Notes: generated by a model from the letters alone, not told the origin. A stretch of 64,000 bases of DNA from Chryseobacterium gallinarum (GCF_001021975.1 NZ_CP009928.1:3786001-3850000), one strand, 5' to 3'. Positions 8,347 to 17,489 are shown, numbered from the stretch's first letter. Numbers and translations are program-made.

Positions 8347-8910
8347 TTACTTAATCTCCGCCCGGATCCTGCTTAAACTTACCTGCGTAATTCCAAGATA
8401 AGAAGCAATATATCCTAGCTGAACCCTTTTCAGCAGGTCAGGGTTGTTGTGCATCAGGTCCTTGTACCGTTCCAGTGATGTTTTGAATTGTCTCGAAATA
8501 ATCAGCTCTTCAGATTTTATCATTTCCGCTTCTGCCAGTTTTCTGCCCCAATTGGCAATATGAATATCTTCGTTGAAAAGCTTTTTCAGGTTTTCAGTTT
8601 CTAATCTATATAAATCACAGTCTTCAAGAAGTTCAATACTTTCATAGCCGGGTTTGTCTTCTACATAGCTTTTCATGGAGAGGATACTCTGGCCTTCACT
8701 TCCGAACCAGAACGTGATATCAATTTCTGAAGTGGGAGAATAAGCCCTTGCAATCCCTTTCCGGATGAAATAGAGATAGGGAATTACTTTGTCAGCCTCC
8801 ATAAGGCAAAAACCTTTAGGGTAGGAAACCTCTGTGATGTATGATTTCAGGCTGTTTTTAGAAGCCTGTGGAAGGGGATATATCTGATCAAGAATCTGGT
8901 CTATATTCAT
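8347..8910 (-). CDS. Crp/Fnr family transcriptional regulator
   Basis: A 187-residue protein: cyclic-nucleotide-binding-like beta-barrel (about residues 20-110, PYLYFIRKGIARAYSP) and a C-terminal helix-turn-helix (about 160-187, LGYIASYLGITQVSLSRIRAEIK). No Cys cluster for an Fe-S centre is present, so it is not a classical FNR. The family binds DNA as a dimer in response to a small effector, here unknown. In Flavobacteriia these short Crp-like regulators often sit next to small exporters, as here (SMR gene downstream). A well-formed promoter lies at 8930-8961. Confidence 0.87.
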   Translation of the reverse strand: MNIDQILDQIYPLPQASKNSLKSYITEVSYPKGFCLMEADKVIPYLYFIRKGIARAYSPTSEIDITFWFGSEGQSILSMKSYVEDKPGYESIELLEDCDLYRLETENLKKLFNEDIHIANWGRKLAEAEMIKSEELIISRQFKTSLERYKDLMHNNPDLLKRVQLGYIASYLGITQVSLSRIRAEIK

Positions 8911-8929
8911 AAAAATGAATTCTAATAGT

Positions 8930-8961
8930 CAAAAATATTAGTTTTAAGTAATGCAATACAA
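8930..8961 (-). promoter_or_regulatory. Promoter of the Crp/Fnr regulator gene
   Basis: On the minus strand: TTG (8959-8961), a 21-nt spacer, then TATTTTTG (8930-8937), 19 nt before the ATG at 8910. Confidence 0.6.
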
Positions 8962-9077
8962 TATAATCACATCATTTTTATGCTCATTTTAAAAACTATT
9001 ATAGAACCAGGGTTAACTTCAGAAAGATATACTGTTAAAAAATAACCTCTATTGATAGGAAAATTTGAAATAGTTGT

Positions 9078-9107
9078 AAAAAAAATCCCGGATGATTATA
9101 TCCGGGA
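9078..9107 (-). terminator. Terminator of the lipoprotein/small membrane protein operon
   Basis: Minus-strand arms TCCCGGA (9101-9107) and TCCGGGA (9086-9092) around an 8-nt loop are followed by a run of eight Ts, a textbook intrinsic terminator 23 nt after the stop of the 55-residue gene. Confidence 0.85.
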
Positions 9108-9129
9108 CCTGATGTATATGAAAATTGTT

Positions 9130-9297
9130 TTAATACAATTTTCTGTTCTTTAAAAAATAAATGACTAAGTATATAAATAATACAGAACCTATAGCTAATA
9201 ATAAGTCTCCGGGAACATTTACATGGTTCAGTTTTAAAACTGAACCTAAACATGATGTCAGTACCGATAGTATTAATAAAAATATATTCTTCTTCAT
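9130..9297 (-). CDS. Small membrane protein, 55 residues, GldL-like helix pair
   Basis: An ATG at 9297 opens a 55-codon frame ending in TAA at 9130. It reads MKKNIFLLILSVLTSC, then LGSVLKLNHVNVPGDLL, then a second hydrophobic stretch LAIGSVLFIYLVIYFLKN. Two membrane helices separated by a short loop with HVNVPGD resemble the first two helices of the gliding protein GldL (KIxHWPGA pattern). The gene begins 12 nt after the lipoprotein stop and is followed by a strong terminator, so both form one operon. Function unknown; immunity or membrane partner of the lipoprotein is a guess. Confidence 0.6.
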   Translation of the reverse strand: MKKNIFLLILSVLTSCLGSVLKLNHVNVPGDLLLAIGSVLFIYLVIYFLKNRKLY

Positions 9298-9309
9298 TTG
9301 GATTATCAT

Positions 9310-9969
9310 TTATAAAGTTTTTACTCCGCAGTACACCACAGATGTCAGAGCAGGCAGCGGACTTGTATACCATGCCAGGCAGCCAATGAAACCATCGCAA
9401 ATATCGTCATACGCCTGATCAAAACATTTTCTGAAAGGCTTTTTAGCAGTATTGGCAATACTTGCGTTTTCCAAAAGAGGTTCTTTTACTCCTGTTTCTT
9501 CTTTTATATCAACCTGAACGCCCTTTGAAAATACTTTTATCACCCTTACTTCTTCAGATGTGATAATGATTTCCCCATCCCCGTTGCCATCTACATTATT
9601 TTCCATGATAGCCTGGAAATCTTTAAAGTTCGAAACAAATTGTTTTGTGGGAATTCCTTTAAATGGGATAGCATACATATCATTAGTGCCATCTGAAAAT
9701 TTATAGCCTGAAGTTCCTATGTTGGCTAATAAAGTACTGTTGAGTAAGCTGAGGAAGTTTTTATCGATGCTGATGTCACTGGCAATAGATATCTTGTATT
9801 TGTTTTCGAGCATCTTGATAAGATCCGAATCACTGATTTTACTGGCGGTATTCGTTTGATCATTTAACTGTTCCGTTTGATTAATGGGATTTAAAGCTGA
9901 ATCATCATTGCTGCATGAGCTGAAACATGAAAGCACTACCATAGAGCTTAAAAAAAGAATTTTTTTCAT
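9310..9969 (-). CDS. Lipoprotein with EF-hand-like loop and Cys-rich C-terminus, unknown function
   Basis: A 219-residue protein with a lipoprotein signal (MKKILFLSSMVVLSCFSSC). The acidic SNDD after Cys19 is the kind of signal that sends Bacteroidota lipoproteins to the cell surface. Residues about 125-140 read VDGNGDGEIIITSEE, an EF-hand- or dockerin-like calcium loop. The last 45 residues hold four cysteines (spacing C-x8-C-x5-C-x16-C) and the segment DDICDGFIGCLAWYTSP. I do not recognise a named family. It is the first gene of an operon with the small membrane protein at 9130-9297. A lipoprotein of the same length with the same operon layout is encoded at 57355. Confidence 0.75.
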   Translation of the reverse strand: MKKILFLSSMVVLSCFSSCSNDDSALNPINQTEQLNDQTNTASKISDSDLIKMLENKYKISIASDISIDKNFLSLLNSTLLANIGTSGYKFSDGTNDMYAIPFKGIPTKQFVSNFKDFQAIMENNVDGNGDGEIIITSEEVRVIKVFSKGVQVDIKEETGVKEPLLENASIANTAKKPFRKCFDQAYDDICDGFIGCLAWYTSPLPALTSVVYCGVKTL

Positions 9970-10222
9970 TGTTATTAAAATTTTATGTTAAGTCACAAAC
10001 ATAGGAATTTATTTTATAATCAACAAATATTCATTAATAATATTAATATGTTTAATTATTTACATTAAATGTAAATCTATTTTGGTAATAGTTGAAATTT
10101 GCTATATGTGATTATATAAATATAGCTTCCGAACGGCCTTAAATATCAGTCTAAAAAGAAGACAGGAGAGCACTTTTCTTTTTAAATATTGAGATTAGCA
10201 GTAAAGACCAATTTTGTTTTAC

Positions 10223-10230
10223 TAACTTTG
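10223..10230 (+). promoter_or_regulatory. Putative -7 element (TAACTTTG) of era
   Basis: A TAnnTTTG match 21 nt before the ATG at 10252. It supports that start rather than an upstream TTG at 10189. Confidence 0.45.
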
Positions 10231-10251
10231 CAGTTCATAATATTTTTTTTT

Positions 10252-11127
10252 ATGCACAAAGCAGGATTTGTAAATATAGTTGGAAAGCCTAATGCAGGAA
10301 AATCTACGCTGCTCAACCAATTAATGGGAGAAAAGCTGGCGATTGTAACGCAGAAAGCGCAAACGACCCGTCACAGAATTTTTGGTATTTATAATGAAGA
10401 TGATCTGCAGATCGTATTTTCCGATACACCGGGGGTTTTAGATCCCAAATATGGACTTCAGGAGAAAATGATGGATTTTGTAAAAGATTCGTTGCAGGAT
10501 GCTGATGTTTTCCTGTTTATTGTAGATGTTACCGATAAAGCAGAACCATCTGAGTTTCTTATTGATAAACTGAATAAAATTCCTGTTCCTGTTCTTCTAT
10601 TGCTCAATAAAGTAGATCAGACCAATCAGGAGGGACTTGAAAAGCTGGTGGAAGACTGGCACAATAAGATTCCGAAGGCGGAAATTCTGCCTATTTCTGC
10701 CCTTAATGCCTTCAATACAGAGGTTATTCTACCTAAAATAAAATCTTTACTGCCGGAAAATCCTCCTTATTATGACAAGGATCAGTTTACGGATAAACCT
10801 GAAAGATTTTTTGTCAACGAAGCGATCCGGGAGAAAATTCTTTTAAACTATGAAAAAGAAATTCCTTATTCGGTGGAAGTTGTCACGGAACAGTTCAAGG
10901 AAAAAGAAGGAATTATTTTTATAGATTCCATCATTTATGTGGAAAGAGATACCCAGAAGGGAATCATTATCGGGCATAAAGGGGAGGCTATCAAAAAGGT
11001 AGGTACTGAAGCCAGATTAGACCTTGAAAAATTCTTTTCTAAAAAAATTCACTTAAATTTATTTGTTAAAGTGAAAAAAGATTGGAGGAAGAACGACAGG
11101 GATTTAAAAAATTTCGGTTACCGATAA
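10252..11127 (+). CDS. era: GTPase Era
   Basis: A 291-residue protein from ATG 10252 (MHKAGFVNIVGKPNAGKSTLL). G motifs: GKPNAGKST (G1), TRHRIFG (G2 region), DTPGV (G3), NKVD (G4) and SAL (G5). The C-terminal KH domain includes GIIIGHKGEAIKKVG. Era binds the 3' end of 16S rRNA and helps assemble the 30S subunit at the inner face of the membrane. An in-frame TTG at 10189 would add 21 hydrophobic residues ahead of the conserved N-terminus and precedes the -7 box, so it is not used. Confidence 0.96.
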   Translation: MHKAGFVNIVGKPNAGKSTLLNQLMGEKLAIVTQKAQTTRHRIFGIYNEDDLQIVFSDTPGVLDPKYGLQEKMMDFVKDSLQDADVFLFIVDVTDKAEPSEFLIDKLNKIPVPVLLLLNKVDQTNQEGLEKLVEDWHNKIPKAEILPISALNAFNTEVILPKIKSLLPENPPYYDKDQFTDKPERFFVNEAIREKILLNYEKEIPYSVEVVTEQFKEKEGIIFIDSIIYVERDTQKGIIIGHKGEAIKKVGTEARLDLEKFFSKKIHLNLFVKVKKDWRKNDRDLKNFGYR

Positions 11128-11193
11128 ACTAAAACCGTTGTGATCCCGTTGTATTAAAAGATTTTTATTACCTTAGTCTAAATTTTTTAGTAA

Positions 11194-11622
11194 ATGAACT
11201 ATAACAACTCAAATTCAAGCTCGGTACCCAAAGATATCATTGTATTCGTGGTGAGAGTATTTGTTGGTTTTGCAATGCTTTCCCATGGATTTCCAAAGCT
11301 TCAGATGTTATTGGCAGGCGGGAAAATTGAATTTTTTGATTTTATGGGATTAGGACCTCAGATTTCCCTGATTCTTACTGTTTTTGCAGAATTTGTATGT
11401 TCTATTTTACTTATATTAGGGCTTTTTACAAGGGTCTCTTTAGGGTTCCTGATCTTCACAATGGCAATGGCTGCCTTTTTTGTGCATGGAGCGGATCCTT
11501 TTGAAAAAAGAGAAATGAGCCTTATCTATCTTTCCGTTTATCTTTTATTGATGGCAACCGGACCAGGCAAGTTTTCAGTAGATTATATGATAGAAAAAAG
11601 AAAAAGAGCTTCAGATTGGTAG
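11194..11622 (+). CDS. DoxX family membrane protein
   Basis: A 142-residue protein with four predicted membrane helices: IVFVVRVFVGFAMLSHGFPKL (about 15-36), ISLILTVFAEFVCSILLILGLF, VSLGFLIFTMAMAAFFVHG and LIYLSVYLLLMATGPG. The SHGFPK and FAEF motifs and the GPGKFSVD end fit DoxX. Members are associated with redox or thiol stress and often with sulfur-oxidising quinone systems, but no specific function can be inferred here. It lies 66 bp after era and probably has its own promoter. Confidence 0.85.
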   Translation: MNYNNSNSSSVPKDIIVFVVRVFVGFAMLSHGFPKLQMLLAGGKIEFFDFMGLGPQISLILTVFAEFVCSILLILGLFTRVSLGFLIFTMAMAAFFVHGADPFEKREMSLIYLSVYLLLMATGPGKFSVDYMIEKRKRASDW

Positions 11623-11923
11623 ATCAGATTCCTCATTTGAAACAATATATCATAAAGGCTATTTCGCATACTGTGGAATAGCCTTTATGATGAATTTAAA
11701 TGATTTTAGGATAATTTAAATTCTATTTTTTATATTTGAAACTTGAAATATAAATATGAAAAACTTCCCTCTCCGTTCTGTAACCAGACAGAATATTCCA
11801 TTTTGTTCCCACGGTACTCAAATATACATGAGTGAAAACTATTCTTTGTACAATCATCACAGCATTTGAAATAGGGGAGTTCATTGTGTTCAAAATTATT
11901 GTATAAGGTAGTTTAAAGAGATT
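11623..11923. other. Intergenic stretch of 301 bp with a hairpin and a very short ORF
   Basis: A 14-bp perfect inverted repeat (TCATAAAGGCTATT at 11650-11663, AATAGCCTTTATGA at 11677-11690) lies after doxX and can act as a terminator, though no T run follows. A TAnnTTTG match (TATATTTG, 11731-11738) precedes a 37-codon frame at 11756-11869 (starts MKNFPLRSVTRQ). I cannot tell whether that peptide is real; it matches nothing I know. Confidence 0.5.
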
Positions 11924-13357
11924 ATGCTATTTAATTCACTAGCTTTTTTAATTTTTCTTCCTATAGTTTTTATTTTATACTGGTTTGTATGCAATAAGAA
12001 TTATAAGTATCAGAATATACTTCTGCTTGTAGCCAGCTTCTATTTCTATAGTTGTTGGGATTTTCGGTTTTTGTTTCTCCTGATGTTTTCCATTGCTTTG
12101 GATTTCTTTTCCGGAATACAGATTGAAAACAGTAAGACAAAAAGAGCGGCTACCATATGGCTGACCATAAGTATAGCCATTAATCTCGGGTTTTTGGGCT
12201 TTTTTAAATACTATAATTTTTTCATTGATAATTTTGCAGAATTATTAAAAGGGTTGGGATTCACGGTGAATATGTGGACTTTAAAAGTCATTCTGCCTGT
12301 AGGTATTTCTTTTTATACTTTCCATGGATTATCATATGTCATAGATGTGTACAAAAAAAGGATTCCTGCGGAGAAAAACTATGTGGACTATGCTGTATTT
12401 GTCAGTTATTTTCCCCTACTGGTTGCCGGACCTATTGAAAGGGCCACCCATTTACTTCCCCAGATACAGCGAAAAAGATCTTTTAGTTATGAAAAAGCAA
12501 AAGATGGAATGGCCCAGATTCTTTGGGGCTTTTTCAAAAAAATGGTAATTGCAGATAATTGTGCTCCCATTGTTAATGAGATATTCAATAATGCACCAAC
12601 AGAAAGTGCCAGCAACCTGGTTTTAGGAGCAATCCTTTTTGCATTCCAGATTTATGGTGACTTTTCAGGATATTCTGATATTGCATTGGGAACATCCAGG
12701 CTATTCGGGATAGAATTATTAAAAAACTTCTCCTATCCTTACTTTTCAAGGGATATCGCCGAATTCTGGAGACGATGGCATATCTCCCTCTCATCATGGT
12801 TCAGAGATTATCTTTACATTCCGCTGGGAGGAAGTAAAGGAGGATTGTGGATGAAGATCAGAAATACCTTTATCATCTTTCTGGTGAGTGGTTTCTGGCA
12901 CGGAGCTAACTGGACTTTTATTATTTGGGGTGGATTAAATGCTTTATTTTTTCTTCCATTGCTATTGGCTAAAAAAAATAGAGAGAATCTGGAAGTAGTG
13001 GCTGCAGGAAGATTAATCCCTTCATTAAGGGAAGCTTTCAGTATTTTACTCACTTTTATACTCACCTGTTTTGCATGGATTTTCTTCAGGGCAGAAAGTG
13101 TTTCTTCTGCAATTCAATATATAAAAGGTATTTTCAGTGATAGTTTGTTTGCTTTCCCAACAGAATTCAGGCCGGAATTATTAGGGCTGATCATGGTCAT
13201 GCTTGGGATGGAATGGCTTAACAGAACACAGGATTTTGGGTTGAGAATCCATAAGCAAAAGCCAATGTTACAAGCAATAGTTTATATTGCAGTAGCTTAT
13301 CTGATCCTGAATTTTGCCAATTTTGGCAGTAATGAATTTATTTATTTCCAGTTTTAA
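11924..13357 (+). CDS. MBOAT family O-acyltransferase (AlgI-like)
   Basis: A 477-residue multipass membrane protein (about 11-12 helices). Signatures of the AlgI/DltB branch are clear: FPLLVAGPIERA (about 164-175), DFSGYSDIALG, FWRRWHISLSSWFRDYLYIPLGGS (about 282-305) and FWHGANWTFIIWG with the catalytic His (about 325). The family moves acyl groups, usually acetyl, across the membrane to polysaccharides. The next gene starts directly after its stop codon and encodes an SGNH-like protein, the usual second half of such systems. Which polymer is modified is not apparent; no polysaccharide synthase is adjacent. Confidence 0.93.
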   Translation: MLFNSLAFLIFLPIVFILYWFVCNKNYKYQNILLLVASFYFYSCWDFRFLFLLMFSIALDFFSGIQIENSKTKRAATIWLTISIAINLGFLGFFKYYNFFIDNFAELLKGLGFTVNMWTLKVILPVGISFYTFHGLSYVIDVYKKRIPAEKNYVDYAVFVSYFPLLVAGPIERATHLLPQIQRKRSFSYEKAKDGMAQILWGFFKKMVIADNCAPIVNEIFNNAPTESASNLVLGAILFAFQIYGDFSGYSDIALGTSRLFGIELLKNFSYPYFSRDIAEFWRRWHISLSSWFRDYLYIPLGGSKGGLWMKIRNTFIIFLVSGFWHGANWTFIIWGGLNALFFLPLLLAKKNRENLEVVAAGRLIPSLREAFSILLTFILTCFAWIFFRAESVSSAIQYIKGIFSDSLFAFPTEFRPELLGLIMVMLGMEWLNRTQDFGLRIHKQKPMLQAIVYIAVAYLILNFANFGSNEFIYFQF

Positions 13358-14317
13358 ATGAAAAGATTTATATCACTAGTCTCCATATTCATTTTTATCA
13401 TGTTCGTTATCGGCTTGATCAAGATTGCCTTGAAACCTAATCAAAATTATTCATACCCTTTTCTTAACGCAAAACTGGAATATCTTAAAGAACATCCTGA
13501 ATATAATATGTATTTTGTTGGAAGTTCAAGAATCAATAATCAGATTGACTGTAAATTGATTGATCGCAAAATAAGCGGAATAAAATCATATAACCTGGGA
13601 GCCAGTGCCAGCTTTGACCTGGAAAGCTTCCAAACGATGGATTATATTTTGGAAAATCCTTCATTTAAACCTAAATATATTGTACTTGAACTTCAGGACA
13701 GGGTTAAAATTACAAGTATAAATCTGAAAACAGAAAGAAGTTTTGGAGTTTTCAATTTTGACAATACACTTTTTGCCGTAAAATCCCAGCAAGAAGAACA
13801 TAACTACAAACAGATTGCTCTATCATTCGTTTCGTTTGTTTTTAATGTTTTCCACTTTAACAAAATGCCGGATGAAAGAGCGGTTAAACAAGCTCATAAT
13901 TATTCTATAGATCAGAACCAGGGCTTTTCACCTTTAGACTCCAGTGGTATTCCCAGAACAAAAGAAGCCGAGCTGAAGAAGGTTATTAAAAGAAGATTGG
14001 TTAATTATTACGCAGATCATGAAAATTATAAGCCGAACAGTGTTGTTGTTAAAAAAATTAATGAACTTGCAGAAAAGTGCAAAAAGAAAAATATTCAACT
14101 CATCTTGTTTATTCCGGGGCCAGCAGAACCTAACGGTAAAAAGTTTTACTCTTATGTAAACGCATTAAATGTTCCGGTTATTAATTTTATGAACCCTGCT
14201 GAATACCCGGAATTGTACTGGTATCAAAACCGATGGGACTACGGGCATCTGAATGAAAAAGGGGCTAAAATTCTCTCCACGAAAATGGTTCCTTTTTTAG
14301 AAACAATCGTAAAATAG
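13358..14317 (+). CDS. Membrane-anchored SGNH-like protein, partner of the MBOAT
   Basis: A 319-residue protein with one N-terminal membrane anchor (about residues 4-23, LVSIFIFIMFVIGLIKIAL). FVGSSRIN (about residue 53) fits block I of SGNH hydrolases with its Ser, and WDYGHLNEKGA near the C-terminus has the Asp-x-x-His spacing of block V. It resembles the DltD/AlgJ/AlgX-type proteins that accept the acyl group from an MBOAT and place it on an extracytoplasmic polymer. The ATG follows the MBOAT stop with no gap, so the two are translationally coupled. The family assignment rests on these two motifs and the context. Confidence 0.7.
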   Translation: MKRFISLVSIFIFIMFVIGLIKIALKPNQNYSYPFLNAKLEYLKEHPEYNMYFVGSSRINNQIDCKLIDRKISGIKSYNLGASASFDLESFQTMDYILENPSFKPKYIVLELQDRVKITSINLKTERSFGVFNFDNTLFAVKSQQEEHNYKQIALSFVSFVFNVFHFNKMPDERAVKQAHNYSIDQNQGFSPLDSSGIPRTKEAELKKVIKRRLVNYYADHENYKPNSVVVKKINELAEKCKKKNIQLILFIPGPAEPNGKKFYSYVNALNVPVINFMNPAEYPELYWYQNRWDYGHLNEKGAKILSTKMVPFLETIVK

Positions 14318-14334
14318 TTGTACTTTCGTGAAAA

Positions 14335-16746
14335 ATGAATTACATGAAGATAAAACTGACTATTTGCCTTCTGGCATTTCTCAATTTCTATGATGCACAG
14401 GAAAATATTACATATCAGAAACCATCGGCTGAAATCCTGAAACTGGCAGATTATGAAAGGCCGCCCGGCGTTTTGATGAATACTAAAAAAGATTGGGTTG
14501 TATTCACGTACCGCCCGACTTACAAAACGTTACAGGATCTTAGTCAGCAAGAGATGAAGCTGGGAGGATTAAGAATTAACCCGGTTACCAATATTGCAAG
14601 TACTGTTACTTATTTCAATAATCTGAAGATCAGAAAGATTAATGATAAAAATGAATCCCAGATAAAAAATTTACCTGCTGAAGCAAAAATCACCTATATT
14701 TCGTTCTCACCGGATGAAAAGAAACTTGCTTTCACAAATACAACCAATAAGGGGGTAGAACTCTGGGTAGTGGATATGGAAACGGCTTCAGCTAAAAAGC
14801 TGACACAGGATAACCTGAATGCAAATTTAGGGAGTCCTTATATTTGGAGCAATAATTCTCAAAGTTTATTGATCAGGACACTGCCACAAAACAGGCCTGC
14901 GTTGATAGATTCAGGTAAAGATCTTCCTACAGGGCCTATTGTTTCTACAGCAGATGGAAAAGTATCACAGAACAGAACCTATCAGGACCTTTTGAAAAAC
15001 CCTCAGGATGAGAAAAATTTTGAAGTGCTTACTGCTTCAGAAATTTATAATGTAGACCTGAATGGAAATCTTAAAAAAGTAAAAGACCAGGATATGTATG
15101 CAGGGCTAAGTTTCTCTCCGGACGGAAACTACCTGATGGCTACCGTTATTAAAAAGCCTTTCTCTTATATTGTCCCTTTGAGCAGGTTTCCTTCAACTAC
15201 CACAGTGTATGATAAAGAAGGGAATGTGGTAAAAGTCGTAAATGAAGTTCCCTTAAATGAAATCATGCCAAAAGGCTTTTCATCAGTAAGAAAAGGAAAA
15301 AGAAATATGATCTGGAGAAGTGACGCCCCGTCAACATTGGTTTTTGCAGAAGCGCTTGACGAAGGTGACCAGTATAAACCGGCTGAATACCGGGATGAAA
15401 TCTTTACATGGGAAGCTCCGTTTACAGCTGCTCCGAAATCTTTCTTTAAAACCAAACAGAGATACGATGGAATAGACTGGACGAATGATCATTATGCTAT
15501 TGTTTCCGAAGGATGGTATGATACAAGAAATACAAAATCCTTCCTTGTGGACCTTAACAATGGAGAATCAAAGGTAATAGATGACAGGAATTCTCAGGAT
15601 GTTTACAGTGATCCAGGACGCTTTAATACCGTAAAAAACCAATATGGAAGAAGTGTTGTTGACATGAAAGGAGGTAAGGCTTATCTGATAGGAGAAGGAT
15701 TTACAAAAGATGGACAGCATCCGTTTATTGATGAAATGGACGTTAAATCATTGAAAAAGAAAAGACTGTACAGTTCAAATCTTAAAAATGCCAAAGAAGG
15801 AATTGTAGATATTCTTAACCCTGCAAAAGGCGAGATTTTAACCACTCAGCAGTCTTCCAGTCAATACCCAAACTACTTTAAAAAGAATATTAAATCCAAT
15901 AAAGCAGAACCGGTAACCAACTTTGCCAATCCTTTTGAAAGTATTAAAGACGTATACAAGGAAGTGATTACTTATAAAAGAAACGATGGCGTTACGCTGA
16001 CCGGAACCCTTTACCTTCCTGCCAATTACGACAGAAAGGCAAAAAAAGAAAAGCTGCCTTTACTGATCTGGGCTTATCCTACAGAGTATAAAGATAAAAA
16101 TACAGCAGGGCAGAACACCCAGAACCCGAATGATTTTACATTCCCTTCTTACGGTTCTTTCATATACTGGACAACAAAAGGATATGCCGTTCTGGATGAT
16201 GCTGCTTTCCCAATTATTGGTGAAGGAAAAACAGAACCTAATGATACCTTTATCCCTCAATTGGTAGCAAATGCCGAAGCAGCAATCAATGCGGTAGATC
16301 AGTTAGGATATATAGATAAAAAGAAAGTAGCGGTAGGAGGACATTCTTATGGAGCATTTATGACGGCTAATCTTTTGACGCATTCCAATCTTTTTGCATG
16401 TGGAATTGCAAGAAGTGGTGCCTACAACAGAACCCTGACTCCGTTTGGATTCCAGAGTGAGCAAAGAAACTATTGGGATGTTCCGGAGATTTATAATACC
16501 ATGTCTCCATTTATGCATGCGGACAAAATGAAAACACCACTTCTTCTGATTCATGGTGATGCGGATAACAATCCGGGAACTTTCACATTGCAGACGGAAA
16601 GGTACTTCCAGGCGTTGAAGAACTTAGGAGCACCGGTGAAAATGGTTCTTCTCCCTAAAGAAGCCCATGGTTACCAGGCAAAAGAAAATATCTTCCATGT
16701 TTTATGGGAGCAGGATCAGTTCCTTGAAAAATGCCTTAAAAAATAA
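14335..16746 (+). CDS. S9 family (prolyl oligopeptidase-type) serine peptidase, secreted
   Basis: An 803-residue protein with a signal peptide ending near YDAQ (residue 22). The N-terminal two-thirds look like a WD/PD40 beta-propeller (repeats with SPDEKKLAF and SPDGNYLMA). The C-terminal alpha/beta-hydrolase domain has GGHSYGAFMT with the Ser nucleophile (about residue 670), HGDADNNPG with the Asp and KEAHGY with the His. S9 enzymes cleave short peptides and would act in the periplasm. A second in-frame ATG at 14344 is an equally good start. It follows the SGNH gene by 17 nt and may be cotranscribed. A terminator lies at 16751. Confidence 0.92.
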   Translation: MNYMKIKLTICLLAFLNFYDAQENITYQKPSAEILKLADYERPPGVLMNTKKDWVVFTYRPTYKTLQDLSQQEMKLGGLRINPVTNIASTVTYFNNLKIRKINDKNESQIKNLPAEAKITYISFSPDEKKLAFTNTTNKGVELWVVDMETASAKKLTQDNLNANLGSPYIWSNNSQSLLIRTLPQNRPALIDSGKDLPTGPIVSTADGKVSQNRTYQDLLKNPQDEKNFEVLTASEIYNVDLNGNLKKVKDQDMYAGLSFSPDGNYLMATVIKKPFSYIVPLSRFPSTTTVYDKEGNVVKVVNEVPLNEIMPKGFSSVRKGKRNMIWRSDAPSTLVFAEALDEGDQYKPAEYRDEIFTWEAPFTAAPKSFFKTKQRYDGIDWTNDHYAIVSEGWYDTRNTKSFLVDLNNGESKVIDDRNSQDVYSDPGRFNTVKNQYGRSVVDMKGGKAYLIGEGFTKDGQHPFIDEMDVKSLKKKRLYSSNLKNAKEGIVDILNPAKGEILTTQQSSSQYPNYFKKNIKSNKAEPVTNFANPFESIKDVYKEVITYKRNDGVTLTGTLYLPANYDRKAKKEKLPLLIWAYPTEYKDKNTAGQNTQNPNDFTFPSYGSFIYWTTKGYAVLDDAAFPIIGEGKTEPNDTFIPQLVANAEAAINAVDQLGYIDKKKVAVGGHSYGAFMTANLLTHSNLFACGIARSGAYNRTLTPFGFQSEQRNYWDVPEIYNTMSPFMHADKMKTPLLLIHGDADNNPGTFTLQTERYFQALKNLGAPVKMVLLPKEAHGYQAKENIFHVLWEQDQFLEKCLKK

Positions 16747-16750
16747 ATTG

Positions 16751-16782
16751 AAAGCCTCGTTTCTTACAACGGGGCTTTTTTA
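16751..16782. terminator. Bidirectional terminator after the S9 peptidase
   Basis: The arms AAAGCCTCGTT and AACGGGGCTTT have one wobble pair and are followed by TTTT. It lies between convergent genes. Confidence 0.75.
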
Positions 16783-16799
16783 TTTAGTATCGATGACCG

Positions 16800-17489
16800 T
16801 CACAAATATTTTACAATTTCATCAATGCTTTTTAATTCCATAAAATGCTCATGATTCAGATGTATATCATGTTGTTCATGGCTCCAGGTAACATGGTAAG
16901 GAATATGAGCTGCATTACCACCGATTTCCAATACGGGTAAAATGTCGGATTTGATAGAATTCCCGAGCATCAGGAAGTTTTCAGGTGAGCAATCCAGATG
17001 TTTCAGCAACTTGTTATAGTCGTGTTCTTTTTTGTTACTCATGATTTCAATGTGATGAAAAAAGTCTTGTAATCCTGAATTTTTCAGTTTACGTTCCTGA
17101 TCCAGGAGGTCTCCCTTCGTGGCAACCACCAGTCTGTACTTTCCTTTTAAACTTTCGAGGGTTTCAGTTACCCCGTCCAGTAGCACAACCGGTTTCCGAA
17201 GCAGGTCCTGCCCCAATTGAATCACTTTGTTAACTAATTCCATTGGGGCTGTATTATCCGAAACCTTGCCAATCGTCTCTACCATACAAAGCATGAATCC
17301 TTTTACACCATAGCCATACAGGTGGAGGTTTTGCATTTCGGTTTTAAGCAGCTCCTGCGATACAGAGTGCTGAGGGAGATAATCTTCAAGAAGTGTACAG
17401 AATTCTTTTTCTGCTTCCTGAAAGTATGGTTCATTGCTCCAAAGGGTATCATCTGCATCAAAGGCAATCGTTGTGATGTGGTTTTTCAT
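16800..17489 (-). CDS. HAD family hydrolase (YjjG-like)
   Basis: A 229-residue haloacid-dehalogenase-type phosphatase: motif I FDADDTLWSNE (about residues 10-20), a helical cap, motif II VVATKGD (about 137) and motif IV MLGNSIKSDILP (about 185, acidic). It resembles YjjG and related nucleotide phosphatases, but motif I is DADDT rather than DLDGT, and the substrate is not determined. It is read convergently with the S9 peptidase and divergently from the Crp-like gene at 17567. Confidence 0.85.
   Translation of the reverse strand: MKNHITTIAFDADDTLWSNEPYFQEAEKEFCTLLEDYLPQHSVSQELLKTEMQNLHLYGYGVKGFMLCMVETIGKVSDNTAPMELVNKVIQLGQDLLRKPVVLLDGVTETLESLKGKYRLVVATKGDLLDQERKLKNSGLQDFFHHIEIMSNKKEHDYNKLLKHLDCSPENFLMLGNSIKSDILPVLEIGGNAAHIPYHVTWSHEQHDIHLNHEHFMELKSIDEIVKYL

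Noticed and set aside
10189..10251. TTG start giving a membrane-like N-terminal extension of Era
   Set aside because: Upstream of the -7 box TAACTTTG; Era homologues begin close to the G1 motif.
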